Shown here in pieces: positions 1-49,267 of a DNA stretch of 64,000 nt. How positions within the stretch are numbered: the first letter of the stretch is position 1; each line of letters starts with the position of its first letter. Under the pieces are notes generated by a model that had not been told where the DNA came from, did no database searches, and saw only the letters and a program-made list of their open reading frames with translations. Where the stretch lies: assembly GCA_963556495.2 (NCBI GenBank), contig OY747712.1, positions 21,412,735 to 21,476,734 of the forward strand. Direction: 5' to 3'. Origin of the DNA: Valencia hispanica (Eukaryota > Chordata > Actinopteri > Cyprinodontiformes > Valenciidae). The position numbers were made by a program, and so were the translations under genes.

Positions 1-168
1 TGGCTTTCACTGAGGTGTGCTGTCCAAAATATTCACAAATGAAATTGTAGCTCTTTCCAGACTGCCAGTGACTGTTTCTGATCTGTTGCTAAATTTCTTC
101 TGATAAGGGCATTAAGTATTGCTTCTTTTTTTGAGATCTATTGGCCTTGCTTTTCCATGGAATATATA

Positions 169-1103
169 CACTACTCACAATAAGTTAGGGAAACTATATG
201 AGTGCTATCTCTTTTTGCTCTGAATTTTAATGAAATAAATAAAAGTATCCTTTGATATTACTAATAATGAATGAGAAGAAACACCATTTCATTAGTTTAA
301 TATTTATTAACCCACAAATTTAGACAATAACCAGGGTAGCCCCAAATAACACAAATTGAGAATGTCAGTAGCGGGTGTTTCCACCATTTGCCTCAATGAC
401 AGCTTGACAGCGATGTCTCATGCTCTTCACTAGCCTCATGATGTTGTCCTGAGGCAATGCGTTCCACTCTTCCACAAGTGCTACACACAGTTCCACCAGG
501 TCACGTGGGGGTGGGGTACAATCATCCAGTCTCTGCTTCAGCTGGTCCCAAACGTGCTCTATGGGGTTCAGGTCAGGGGACATTGCTGGCCATACCATAT
601 GAGGCACTCCGACTTCCTGAAGTCAAGCTGTGAAAATTCTGGCACGATGTGGTGGAGCATTATCATCCATGAACAGAAAGCTGGGCGTGTGCTTGCGGAA
701 TTGGGGGATGATGATGGGTTCTATGATGTCTCTGAGGTAAGAACGTGCAGTGACTGAGCCATCTACAATAACCAAATCAGTTTTGTGCTGACTGGTGATG
801 CCTTCCCAGACTGTTACACCTCCTCCAACAAAGCTAACCCTAGGGACCATGTTGACCTCGGTGTATCGCTCACCTCACCTTCTCCAGCAACGCTGACAAC
901 CATCATTTCTGTGCAAGGTGCCCGGCACTCGTCAGTGAACAGGATGGTAGACTACTGCTGCATTGTTCAGGTCACATGGTATTGTGCCCACTGCAAACGT
1001 TCACGGCATTGTCTTGGTGTCAGTGGAGTCACCGGGAACAGTCATCTGGCATTCAAGCCAAAGCGGTAGTAGGTTGTGAATGGTTTGTCTGGAAACCCTA
1101 GTA
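169..1103 (-). mobile_element. Tc1-like transposon A, 3' part, split by a later insertion
   Basis: This is the larger piece of a decayed Tc1/mariner element whose transposase reads on the minus strand. Its outer end is placed where a TA (167-168) precedes CACTACTCACAATAAG, similar to the termini of fish Tc1 elements. It contains the C-terminal half of a transposase. At 1102-1103 it is interrupted by element B, and its N-terminal coding part resumes at 2711. The far terminal repeat was not found. Confidence is high for the family and moderate for the exact outer end. Confidence 0.8.
365..1101 (-). pseudogene. Tc1 transposase A, C-terminal half, broken
   Basis: The minus strand encodes the catalytic part of a DD34E Tc1 transposase. 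The second catalytic Asp lies in [11 protein letters not shown] (within 623-850) and the catalytic Glu in SPDLNPIEHVWD (within 365-607). The protein ends in the typical GGNTRY. The two blocks are in the same frame, separated by an in-frame stop near 620. Upstream, toward 1100, the frame is degraded, but an RVSRQTIHN-like helix-turn-helix segment abuts the insertion point. The gene cannot make active enzyme: it has stops, it is split by another transposon, and its N-terminus is missing. Confidence 0.8.
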
Positions 1104-1303
1104 CAGGTCCTTCTCAAAAAATTAGCATATTGTGATAAAGTTCATTCTTTTCCATAATGTAATGATAAAAATTTAACTTTCATATATTTTAGATTCATTG
1201 CACACCAACTGAAATATTTCAGGTCTTTTATTGTTTTAAAACTGATGATTTTGGCATACAGCTCATGAAAACCCAAAATTCCTATCTAAAAAAATTAGCA
1301 TAT
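1104..1303 (+). repeat. Left terminal inverted repeat of Tc1 element B
   Basis: These 200 bp match the reverse complement of 2511-2710 almost base for base. The repeat starts CAGGTCCTTCTC immediately after the TA at 1102-1103. Confidence 0.92.
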
Positions 1304-1432
1304 CATGAAAAGGTTCTCTAAACGAGCTATTAACCTAATCATCTGAATCAACTAATTAACTCTAAACACCTGCAAAAGATTCCTGAGGCTTTTAAAAACT
1401 CCCAGCCTGGTTCATTAGTCAAAACCGCAATC

Positions 1433-2433
1433 ATGGGTAAGACTGCCGACCTGACTGCTGCCCAGAAGGCCATCATTGACACCCTCAAGCAGGAGGGTAA
1501 GACACAGAAAGAAATTTCTGAACGAATAGGCTGTTCCCAGAGTGCTGTATCAAGGCACCTCGGTGGGAAATCTGTGGGAAGGAAAAAGTGTGGCAGAAAA
1601 CACTGCACAACGAGAAGAGGTGACCGGACCCTGAGGAAGATTGTGGAGAAGGACCGATTCCAGACCTTGGGGGACCTGCCGAAGCAGTGGATTGAGTCTG
1701 GAGTAGAAACATCCAGAGCCACCGTGCACAGGCGTGTGCAGGAAATGGGCTACAGGTGCCGCATTCCCCAGGTCAAGCCACTTTTGAACCAGAAACAGCG
1801 GCAGAAGCGCCTGACCTGGGCTACAGAGAAGCAGCACTGGACTGTTGCTCAGTGGTCCAAAGTACTTTTTTCGGAGGAAAGCAAATTTTGCATGTCATTC
1901 GGAAATCAAGGTGCCAGAGTCTGGAGGAAGACTGGGGAGAAGGAAATGTCAAAATGCCTGAAGTCCAGTGTCAAGTACCCACAGTCAGTGATGGTCTGGG
2001 GTGCCATGTCAGCTGCTGGTGTTGGTCCACTGTGTTTTATCAAGGGCAGGGTCAATGCAGCTATCAGGAGATTTTGGAGCACTTCATGCTTCCATCTGCT
2101 GAAAAGCTTTATGGAGATGAAGATTTCATTTTTCAGCACGACCTGGCACCTGCTCACAGTGGCAAAACCACTGGTAAATGGTTTACTGACCATGGTATTA
2201 CTGTGCTCAATTGGCCTGCCAACTCTCCTGACCTGAACCCCATAGAGAATCTGTGGGATATTGTGAAGAGGAAGTTGAGAGACGCAAGACCCAACACTCT
2301 GGATGAGCTTAAGGCTGCTATCGAAGCATCCTGGGCCTCCATAACACCTCAGCAGTGCCACAGGCTGATTGCCTCCATGCCACGCCGCACTAAAGCAGTC
2401 ATTTCTGCAAAAGGATTCCTGACCAAGTATTGA
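1433..2433 (+). pseudogene. Tc1 transposase B, one frameshift and altered catalytic residue
   Basis: A DD34E-type transposase of about 335 codons begins MGKTADLTAAQ at 1433. The N-terminus has the paired-like helix-turn-helix (EISERIGCSQSAVSRHL, residues 28-44). Reading switches frame near 2062, where a few bases are missing relative to the family. The rest reads in the other frame and ends GFLTKY at 2433. The first catalytic position is Glu148 in LFSEESKF instead of the usual Asp. The second Asp (FQHDLAPAH) and the Glu (NPIENLW) are present. Both the frameshift and the D-to-E change argue that the copy is dead. Confidence 0.88.
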
Positions 2434-2510
2434 GTGCATAACTGAACATAATTATTTGAAGGTTGACCTTTTTTATATTAAAAACACTTTTCTTTTATTG
2501 GTCGGATGAA

Positions 2511-2710
2511 ATATGCTAATTTTTTGAGATAGGAATTTTGGGTTTTCATGAGCTGTATGCCAAAATCATCAGTTTTAAAACAATAAAAGACCTGAAATAT
2601 TTCAGTTGGTGTGCAATGAATCTAAAATATATGAAAGTTAAATTTTTATCATTACATTATGGAAAAGAATGAACTTTATCACAATATGCTAATTTATTGA
2701 GAAGGACCTG
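2511..2710 (-). repeat. Right terminal inverted repeat of Tc1 element B
   Basis: This is the inverted partner of 1104-1303. It ends GAGAAGGACCTG directly before the TA at 2711-2712. Confidence 0.92.
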
Positions 2711-2822
2711 TACCCCTCACATCTCGTAAAAGGGCCTCCAGCTGTGTGGTGGTTGCATGACGATGTCAGAGTACATTGGTCCTTAGGTACTGGTCATCGT
2801 TGCGGTCTGTACACTTAGCACC
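2711..2822 (-). pseudogene. Tc1 transposase A, N-terminal fragment beyond the insertion
   Basis: On the minus strand this stretch encodes a degraded Tc1 linker region ending in a LEALLRDVRG-like segment. That segment joins directly to the TRVSRQTIHN-like segment at 1100 when element B and one TA copy are removed. The similarity ends at about 2822, so the first part of the gene and the 5' terminal repeat are gone. Confidence 0.7.
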
Positions 2823-2829
2823 CCATTTT

Positions 2830-2950
2830 GACAGAAAAAAACAGAAATGTAGAAATTTTTGCAAATGTATTAAAAAAGAAAAACTGAAATATCACATGGT
2901 CATAAGTATTCACACCCTTTTTATTTTGAGAAACCGCATTTTGTATTTAC
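2830..2950. repeat. Tc1-type remnant
   Basis: The stretch AATTTTTGCAAATGTATTAA followed by a TCATAAGTATTCACACCC-like block is the subterminal signature of another fish Tc1 family. No coding part survives here. Confidence 0.5.
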
Positions 2951-3234
2951 TCCAGAGAGAGAATAGGGCGGACTCTGGAAATGTTCTTTAGATGATAAAA
3001 ACCTATTTTAGTAATGTTTTTAATGTGAGGGATAAAAGTCACGCCCAGATTTTTCATTTGTTAAGGATTAAAAGACAGTGATAAAAGACAGAAAAAAATT
3101 ATTTGGAATTAAGTTAGTCAAATGTGTTATTTTACAACTATTTCACATGTTTCTATTTACTTGATTCTTTTTGTCCAGATGCATAATTTTTAAATATTAA
3201 ATGTTATATTACAATCTCAAAATAACTAGTCAAT
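2951..3234. other. AT-rich intergenic sequence
   Basis: I see no gene and no clear repeat here. Confidence 0.5.
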
Positions 3235-3390
3235 ACTTACTTGCATAGCTTTTTTATAAAATACTTTTTTACTCGAGTAATTTTTTTGGATGATTACTTT
3301 GTACTTTTACTTGATTAAAGATATGTTGAAGTAGTGCTACTTTTACTTGAGTACAGTTTTTGGCTGCTCTACCCACCTCTGCACATAGCC
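3235..3390. repeat. Short interspersed repeat ending CCACCTCTG
   Basis: The sequence has repeated TTTTACTTGAGTA-like units and ends GCTCTACCCACCTCTG, a form seen in many fish repeats. The CAGAGGTGG end, read in reverse, resembles hAT termini. I could not find the opposite end or a target duplication, so the class is a guess. Confidence 0.45.
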
Positions 3391-3829
3391 TAATTCATGG
3401 ACTCATTTAATCTGATATATTTGTATGTTTCTATTACTTTGGGTTTTTTTAAATGTCATGTCTGTAGCCACATTAAACATTTTGCTAAGAAGAAAGTTGA
3501 CCTGTTGAGAGCTTATTGTCCATGCTGCATGCAGAACACCTTGACTGAAATTGTTGAGCCTAACCACAGCGTGGCGCATGAATCCATTTACTGAGAAGAG
3601 GCTGCATGAGCTCTCAGTGATGTTAATGGGAGTGACCTCATTTTTCTGTATCTCATAGAGGCTGGCAGTGCTTTTACTTTAATTTTCTACAGGGCTGCAA
3701 ATGCTGTAGATGCCTCATCAGCAGAAATGTATTTATATATAACCAGTTACAACAAAGCTGGTTGTTTTCCATGGTAACTGGCCATATTCTGGCATTACTT
3801 CCCCAAATCATGAGAGGCCATCAAGTCGC
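3391..3829. other. Intergenic, nothing recognised
   Basis: There is a 65-codon open frame at 3397-3594, but it has no recognisable domain or coding signature. Confidence 0.5.
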
Positions 3830-3990
3830 TCAATTCAGTTTATTTATATAGCGCCAACTTACAACACGTCATCTCGAGGCACTTTACAATAAAAGCCATT
3901 TCAATTAAACTGTATGTACATTCCAATTAATCCTATAGTTTATTAGTCCAATCAGTTTAAAAGTTTTCCATCTAAGGAAACCCAGCAGAT
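3830..3990 (+). repeat. Fragment of a common teleost repeat (TTTATATAGCGCCAA family)
   Basis: The block starts CAATTCAGTTTATTTATATA and continues with GTCATCTCGAGGCACTTTAC and CCCAGCAGATTG motifs. The same motifs in the same order open the longer copy at 6815-7950. This copy is truncated after about 160 bp. Confidence 0.75.
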
Positions 3991-4794
3991 TGTATCATGT
4001 CAATGACTTGACTCGCATCCTATCTGAAAGTTGCTGCCAAATTGAGAGTAGTCCACTTCCTCTCAGGATTTGTTGTTTTGACTGTCTCATCAGCCCTGTT
4101 GTCACACAACCCCGCAAGCTCATGACTTATTTATCCACCTCCCCCGTGGGAGCAGGACTGTCCTTTCAGTGTGAGAGATTAAAATATTAATTTCCTCTGC
4201 AGGTCTGTGGCGCTGTCTACAGGAGAGAATGTGCAGGTTGCCAGAGAGCTGTTATGTAAGAAGGGAGAGGCTCCCCACTCTCTCTTGACTCTGACCTGTT
4301 CCCTGTCTTCCATCAAGGCTCAGACACGCTGAACAGAGGAGGGTATTCTAGTTCAGTGAGGCATGAAAAACACTAGGAGCAGAGGAGGGGAGCAATACAC
4401 TGCATGGGAAGTGCAGTCTTTGCTGACATATGAGAAATGAAAGTAACTATTTTGCTTAAGCTCACACTTGTATGAATATAAAGATGATTTTTAACCTATA
4501 AGTAACTTAGTAAAGCAAAAATAAAGTTCAAGAAATGAAGGTAAAAAAGATATAGTAAAGTCTACAAACTAAAGAACACCTCAGTGTGATATGGGCTAAT
4601 AAAGTGATTGGGACATACAGAAGACAATCCCAAAACCTGTTTTGATGTATGTGTTCAATTATTGTTCTGTTGGAGCACCTGACTGTATCCATGTTCTAGC
4701 CATTTGGGATAATGTCCCACTCAGATTAATGCAAATTGGTTTGGACATTCAGAAGGATGCCAGTAGCAGCCGAAGTTTGAGGTGAAATGGGAGA
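3991..4794. other. Intergenic, nothing recognised
   Basis: No supportable gene or repeat was found. Confidence 0.5.
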
Positions 4795-4890
4795 TGCTAG
4801 AACATTGCATTGCAGCAAGAAGGCTGTCGGATCAAATCCTGGCCCGGGGTGTGTCTGCATGAGGTTTACACCTTGGGTGTTTTTTTTCTT
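4795..4890 (+). repeat. Fragment of the GCAGCAAGAAGG interspersed repeat
   Basis: The core GCAGCAAGAAGGCTGT, the following ATCCTGGCCCGGGG block and TCTGCATGAGGTTT match the order of motifs in the longer copies at 42860-43195 and 63185-63540. Only the first third of the family is present. Confidence 0.6.
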
Positions 4891-6689
4891 TTTGTAATCA
4901 ACCCAGGGCGTTATGAGTGAACATGAACATAAACATGTCAAGTTCTATATCACAGGATACCAAACAAGAAATGAGAACGTGCTTTAATCTGCACTTTTGG
5001 GGTGCTGATGCTAAATTAAGAAGAAATTGTTACGTTGAACACATCATGAACAGACTTTCATAAGTTTAGGTATTTAAAATAAAATTCAGAATATTTTGGA
5101 AGAACTCATCTGTGTGGATCATGCATCTACAGGCATTAGCAAAATATATCCACCATCTTGGCTAACTTGAGACGCTGTTTGAAGTGTATTAGCCTACAAG
5201 GGGGGTAATTTAATTGAAAATGTGTGGATTATGTTTAAAAGCTGGGCCTTAAGTGATACTAGTGGTTAAAAAAATCTTCCAAAATGATGCCAAGCTTGTT
5301 GATGGCTGCTAAAAGTGTGTGGTTGACATCCAATAAGCCTTTTAGTAATCTTAATAAGGTTTGAGTTATCAAATTGTCATCTGTTCAGTGAACAGGATAT
5401 AGATGTCAGCTGAGAAAAGGTAAACTATTGGAGTGAATTTTACCACAAAGACAAGTTTGATGGGGTTTTTCTGTTTTGATATTTTCTTCTTTTAATTTAT
5501 AGAAATGTAAAGACCCCATTCACATTTGCTTTTAAAGCTAGATGCAAACAAAGTTTCCATTTGGACTATCTTTACTCCTACCTCTAAAGTAGGCGGTTGT
5601 ATTTTTGTTATTTTATTTTTGATCCATCAATAAATAACTATTAAAAGTGTTTAACGTCTGCTTTGCGTCACTGGTTTTCAGTTACGCTGGGCTCAGTTGA
5701 ACCTTGGGTTGGAACAAAAGGGATTAGGTAGCTGCCTTGAGAGAGGATCAGATTTTCAGGTCCACCTGCAGTGCTTTACCCCCTTGCTGACCTCAGACAA
5801 GCTTCAGAAACACATCTTAGTTCCTGGAGACTTAAAGTGGTGGATTTTAATCAAAAAGCAAGCAAATATGTTTTTATTAAACAGGAGCTAAACAGCTGCA
5901 GCAACAATGTTTACAAACTGCACAAGTAAAAAAAAACGAGTTACTGTATTGTGACAAGAATGGTGCTAACATGTCATTTCAGCTGTGTGTTGTTAATTTA
6001 ACATGAAGCGTGATGGACTCATCTCAATGATGGAACACATATTTTCACAATGAGGGTCACTTATGTGTGAGCTGGACTCAGGAAGGGCTGTCAATAGCAC
6101 CCTTTATGAGACAGTGAGGGGGAATTAGGCCCTCAATAGAGTGGGACTAAGCCATGTATGTTGTTCGCCCACCATTGGGCCTGGATTGTTTGTTTTCAAG
6201 GCAGCACGGGACTGGTGTGACTGCGGGCCATGTTTACATAGGATTTGTGTGATGCAGAGGACAGCTCCCACCTGGTGAGAAACTAACCGCTCAGATTGCA
6301 TCAGAACAGCAGGTGCAATGATTTCTAGTAAAATCCAAACAAATGTGTCTTATGAAACCAATTCATGCTTCAATTTTTTCTAAAAAAGTGTATTGCTAAA
6401 CATCCTAGAAATATGCCCTTGGTTAGTAGACTGTTAAGAAAAAAAATGTTTTTTTATTACAAAAACAGCAAATTCGTTCTGACAAATTTGTTGGTTCACT
6501 TTCTTTCTGAACTCTGACCTGATCTCAGCATTTTCTTTGAGCAACAAAAGTATTTAGATGATTAGAGGAATACAACATTTTCTGAGAAAAAGATAAAACT
6601 AATATCTTTTCTACAAGTCTCCTTGTTTAATTTCCTGATTTGGTTTGCCCGTATTGAGATATTGCAAACCATAGTTTGTAGTGGTCACA
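4891..6689. other. Intergenic, nothing recognised
   Basis: About 1.8 kb of AT-rich DNA with no coherent open frame and no repeat I can name. Confidence 0.5.
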
Positions 6690-6785
6690 TTCTTTTGCAT
6701 TTTGTTTCATTGGAACCATAAACTTCATTGTATTTTATTGGGATTTTAGGTGACAGACCAATACACAGTGGTTAATAAACTGTGT
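6690..6785. repeat. Tc1-type subterminal remnant
   Basis: TTTTATTGGGATTTTAGGTG followed by ACAGACCAATACACAG resembles the terminal-repeat interior of the Tc1 family present intact at 24463-26070. No transposase sequence is attached. Confidence 0.55.
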
Positions 6786-6814
6786 GTATGGGGGGGACAC
6801 ATAATGCATGCTTT

Positions 6815-7950
6815 TAATTCAATTCAATTCAGTTTATTTATATAGCGCCAATTCAGTTTATTTATATAGCGCCAATTCACAACAGATGTCATCTCAAGAC
6901 ACTTAACAAGAAGTCATTTCAATACATTTATACAAACATTCCAATCAGTTAAAAAGTTTCCTATTTAAGAAATCCCAGCAGATTGCGTCAGTCATTGACG
7001 TGAGGTTGGGAAGATTTTCCAACCACAGCAATCCTTCAGCAATCCCTCATACTGAGCAAGCATGTAGCGATGGTGGAGAGGAAAAACTCCCCTTTAACAG
7101 GAAGAAACCTCCAACAGAACCAGGCTCAGTAGGAGCGGCCATCTGCCACGACCGTCTGGGGGTTTGAGAAGACAGAGCAGAAACACAGAAGGAACAGAAG
7201 ATCCGATATAAGAGAACTTTATATGTTACAGAAAGTAAGAAGTTGATAACAGGACACAGTGGCTGTTCAGTTACTGGGAGGATCATCCCAGTCGATGCCC
7301 CCCTTTCAACAGGGCATTGCAGCCAAGCAGGATACCAGACCAGGTATATCTTCGATGGGGAGAAAAACACTGAGAGAAAACAAAGTTAACAGTCGAAATA
7401 GCAGAATGTACTGTAATACAACTGGAGAGTCGTAGGAGAAAAGGAAGTAGCAGAGTGAAGAAAATTGGTAGGTCTGTCCTCCAGCAGTCTAAGCCTATAG
7501 CAGCATAACTACAGAGATAGCTCAGCATGACCTTAGCCACTCTAACTATTAAGCTTTATCAATAAGGAAAGTTTTAAGCCTGGCCTTAAAAGTAAACAGA
7601 GTGTCTGCCTCACGGACTAAAGCTGGGAGCTGGTTCCACAGGAGAGGAGCCTGATAACTTAAAGATCTGCCTCCCATTCTACTTTTAGAAATCGTAGGAA
7701 CTACAAGTAAACCTGCAGTCTGAGAGCGAAGTGCTCTGTTGGGAACATATGAAACAATTAGATCTCTGATTTATGATGGAGCTTGATTATTAAGGGCTTT
7801 GTATGTAAGAAGGAGGATCTTAAATTCTATTCTGGATTTAACAGGGAGCCAATGAAGGGAAGCTAAAGCAGGAGAAATGTGATCTCTCTTTAATATTCAT
7901 CAGAACTCTTGCTGCCGCATTTTGGATCAACTGAAGGCTTTTAATGGCAT
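6815..7950 (+). repeat. Long copy of the TTTATATAGCGCCAA teleost repeat
   Basis: This is about 1.1 kb of a repeat very common in fish. It opens with two tandem AATTCAGTTTATTTATATAG units (6820-6880), then shows GGAGAGGAAAAACTCCC, GGAAGAAACCTCCAACAGAA and CCAGGCTCAGTAGGAG. It closes with GCCAATGAAGGGAAGC and the CGCATTTTGGATCAACTG block. Short open frames on either strand are incidental. I recognise the family but not its transposon class. Confidence 0.75.
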
Positions 7951-9122
7951 TTTTTATAGATTTTTGTCAGTAAACTTGGTTAATTACTTTACAGAACCAC
8001 CTTGTGGTATACTTACAGCAGCAGGTCCATTTAGGCCATGTCTTCACCAGCTTTGCATATCTTAAGTTCTGAGAACTTAAGCTTTCAGATTTTATATTGC
8101 ATTTAGCTCTATATTTTGAGCAGGCCATTTTAACAATGGAGTAGAATAGGATGGGGTTTTGTCTCCATGAGTTATCTTGCATGTAGTTTGGCAGTTAGTC
8201 CACCATTTTGGGCACACTCATTTTAATTTTGTAGACTCTGTTGTTCTGAAAATTTTTCTTATTTGTTTAGTTTTGTGTTTTATGTGTTTGGCTGCAGGAG
8301 ATTTGCTAAGTTTTCTGTCTAAATTACATTTTCTTCCAAAGTTTTATTTCTGTGGAGAATGCATTTTTCTTTTATTCATTTTAGTTAAAATTTTATAATC
8401 TTTCATTTTGGAGTCACTAAATGGATTAGCACGTTTTTAGCTCCCTGACATTTGAACTCTGCACTACTAACAGGTCCCTGAGACTGGGAGAGCAGATGCT
8501 CATGGATATTGAAAGGAGCAGATTAAACTGCAATATGATTGAGCGTTTTATGGAGGTTTACCTAAACATTAAATGGGCCCTATGACATAGGAAAATCTCT
8601 TGTTTGACACCTTCCAAAGTCTTTGAAAACCTGACTCAGCAGCATCTTTCTGCAATCCTTTCAAAATGTATTTTCATATTTTTCAGTTTTTCCTATTCCC
8701 TTTAAAGATATTTTACATGAATATGGTACATGATGGTACCACGACCATGCTTCTCAGCTTGGGATGTTGCATTCAGTGTGATGTTAGTTTTCTTTTTACT
8801 AATTAGGGTACTTCTGAAGGTAATCACATTGGATTTCACTCAGGAGTCTCAAAATAGGAAGAAATCAGATGGATGTCTCTTTTTTGAAAAATTTTTTTAA
8901 AGCCATGTATTATTTTTCTTGTGCATCGTGATTCTAAAGCAGATTGTTGGTCAATCACAAAATCCTAATGTTGTAACTTGACAAAATGTTAAAATGTCCA
9001 AAGTGCAGTCACTGTAAAGGAAAAACTATTTCTATAGATATATAAATATTTTTAAATATTTTTTCCATTGTGGTGGGTTGGAAAAAAAGAAGAGTAATTC
9101 AGATTGAACGAGCAAAGAAATG
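7951..9122. other. Sequence downstream of cables1, nothing recognised
   Basis: AT-rich DNA between the long repeat and the probable cables1 polyadenylation site. No gene is supported. Confidence 0.5.
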
Positions 9123-10453
9123 TTTATTTACAAACATACATAGGTTAAGCATGTCACCCATGAGTCCTTACACACAGAATACTCAGAGTGCATCATACAG
9201 CAAAATCTTTGGGCTTGGAGCCAGAAAGAAGCATTTTTCCATTTCTTTAAGAAAAAAAACAACACACTCCATCTTTCTCTGATGAAAATTGCTTTTATGA
9301 TCACTTCACCCTAAAACACCATCCATTCATAGAGCAGCACCAGATAGCAAACTTATTTTACACTTCTAGTGCAGTGACCCCTCAGTACTCTGCTAGTGTG
9401 TGAGACATTTTAAAGACTTGCTAAGAACAGACCAGAAAAGCAATTGTTACACAGCTGAGGTTGATTAAAACAACTATTAAGAAATTGCACATTTCAAAGC
9501 AACACATTCAAGTTAAAGCAAATGTTTGATCCGACTTTTCCGCGCTCCCTGCCTGGGCTCTGGTTTTAAACAGATTCCTCACAGAGGTCATCAGGGGGCT
9601 AAAAACAATGTCTCTTTTAGCCAGTAGGAACCTCGGTGTCTTGTTCAAGGACACTTCAGTAGAGTAGATATATTTGTATCCCAACGCTTCCCTCTCGATG
9701 AACGAGAACACCACTACCAGCCCCGTCTTGTTAATGGCATTTTTAGCCCATCCCACAACAAAGCACCATAAATGTGCCAGCAATACACTCTAACATAGAG
9801 CACAGGAAATCTGACACTGATAAAAGCATGTCTGGCCTTAGGGATTCCGCAGCAAGCATTTAAGTGGTAGAAAACGATCTGAATGAAAAGAAGGCCGCGT
9901 CTTTTATGCCCGTGTACAAATACTAAGAAATTTTCATGCAGATTTCTCTGGCTAGAACGTGTTCTGAAAAGACAAAACAGATCAAAGGTCCAATTAAATT
10001 GTGTATGTTTAGCTTATTGATCTTCTGGGTTAGTTCCCGAGATAGGTAAAAAAATCTTGTGTTATTCCAAAAAGTGCTCTTTTATTACAAAGACTTGCAA
10101 AAAGATGAGTCACTCGCAAGGAATAACAGTCCTGCTAGAAAAAGCAACTTTAAAAAGGCGCTTGTTTGAAAATGTAATGCAGTTTACGAGGTAAGACGAG
10201 ATTTATGAAGAGGCAGAACAATATTTAAAAAAAATAAAAAAATACGTTTTCCTAATCATCAAGAGAAAAAGTTATGAAGAAAAGCAGATGAGACATACAA
10301 ACTGGTAAGAAGTCCGTGTAGTGAAATGAGAGGAAAGAAGGGTTTCATCTGTAGTGGTCAGAACAGAGAGTGGACGAGAAGGATGAATCGTGTGAGGGTT
10401 GGGAGGTATCAGGAGGAGAACCAAGCTGCTGTCCTCCTGATGGTTTACCAATG
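9123..10453 (-). other. cables1: Probable 3' untranslated region of cables1
   Basis: The minus strand after the cables1 stop codon runs without any coding exon signature to an AATAAA at 9128-9123. Another AATAAA lies at 10086-10081 and could give a shorter transcript. The lower limit is inferred from the polyadenylation hexamer only. Confidence 0.5.
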
Positions 10454-48201
<37,748 letters not shown>

Positions 48202-48430
48202 GGTCCGCTCGCAGCGATCTTACCTTGTGGACATTGAGATTGCTCTGATCGTGTTTGTGTGGGTGAATAGAGGAGCCTGTCTTTTAAGTACATGCGTTAA
48301 CTGGGTGAAAACAGGGAGGTCACGTGTTTGCAGTATTGTGGCAGCGCAGGGAAAATCTGGACCAATGAGCTTTGAGGAAGTCCCGTTTTTTTTTAGCTTT
48401 TCCTGACTGCTGAAGCCTCTGTTCTCTGGG
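48202..48430 (-). promoter_or_regulatory. Presumed cables1 promoter/5'UTR region
   Basis: This is the sequence immediately upstream of the cables1 ATG. It has a CACGTG E-box at 48321-48326 and an inverted CCAAT box (CCAAT on the plus strand) at 48362-48366. A donor-like GTAAGA at 48224-48219 lies between these and the ATG. No TATA box is evident. The transcription start cannot be placed from sequence. Confidence 0.4.
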
Positions 48431-49040
48431 CATACCAAAATTACATAAACTTTATCAGGATATCCCAAAAGTACATAAATTACACTTTCCTACCTCCTTA
48501 ACCATTTAGTGCCAGCCGTTTAAACAATAAATCTTAAATACAATGGTGATCCAACTTTCTTATTTCCTTCAAGCATGATGAAATATGAGCCTTCTGCTTG
48601 CCTAATACAAGGTAGGATACAGATGTTTGCACTGTGATCAATGGGCGCTGGCATAATGGAGCCTGGCTAAGTTTGTTTTTAGAAAATAGCTCGTTTTCAG
48701 AAACAGGAGAGTCCACATCTCTGGAGCAACTGCGCCATCTGTCCGCTTGATTTTCGTTGTGTATGCGGTTTTTTTTACTGGCAGTAACCCACTTTAATGC
48801 CATCTAGTGGTATTAGTTGCAAAGAGGTGTGTTGAAAATGTTGATGGGTGAGCAGGGGTACTCATCCAAAAACAAATGGTCCTTTCACTATCATTTTGTG
48901 CTTTTGGACTCTTAGAACCTTAGGTTCTTAAACAAAATAAAGCTTAAAAAAAACACAAGCTGTTATTGAAGGTGTCTATATTCAATGTAGAATAAGCAAG
49001 TCCATATTTTACGTGTCTTTGTATTCTAGATTTTGAAATA
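48431..49040. other. Intergenic between cables1 and the LINE, nothing recognised
   Basis: Short open frames without domains. It ends at the LINE target duplication GAGCTAAGTTAG at 49041-49052. Confidence 0.5.
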
Positions 49041-49267
49041 GAGCTAAGTTAGGGTCGACATTTGGTGGTTGTTAGCACATGTTCCGGAGCAGCAGCGTGG
49101 TAGGATTTTTTTTGTTGACCTTTTGGAAGACGGACGACCTGTGGTGTAGCGACTTTCTGGGGCGTTTGGAGCAACCGAGAGAGAAGTGAAACGAAATTTA
49201 AAGATTACAATTTGTGTCTGGATTTTGGATCACGGACTTTGGAGGTTTGGCATAAACTGGTGTGTGG

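Larger units (their letters stand above)
1104..2710 (+). mobile_element. Tc1-like transposon B with 200-bp terminal inverted repeats
   Basis: This is a complete 1607-bp Tc1/mariner element flanked by TA on both sides (1102-1103 and 2711-2712), the expected target duplication. Both ends begin CAGGTCCTTCTCAA. The terminal inverted repeats run 1104-1303 and 2511-2710 and differ at only a few positions. The element sits inside the transposase of element A, so it is the younger of the two. Its transposase is frameshifted, so this copy could move only with enzyme supplied from elsewhere. Confidence 0.93.

Noticed and set aside
48219..48224. A GTAAGA donor upstream of the cables1 ATG as evidence for a spliced 5'UTR
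   Set aside because: A single donor-like hexamer without a matching acceptor before the ATG is not enough.
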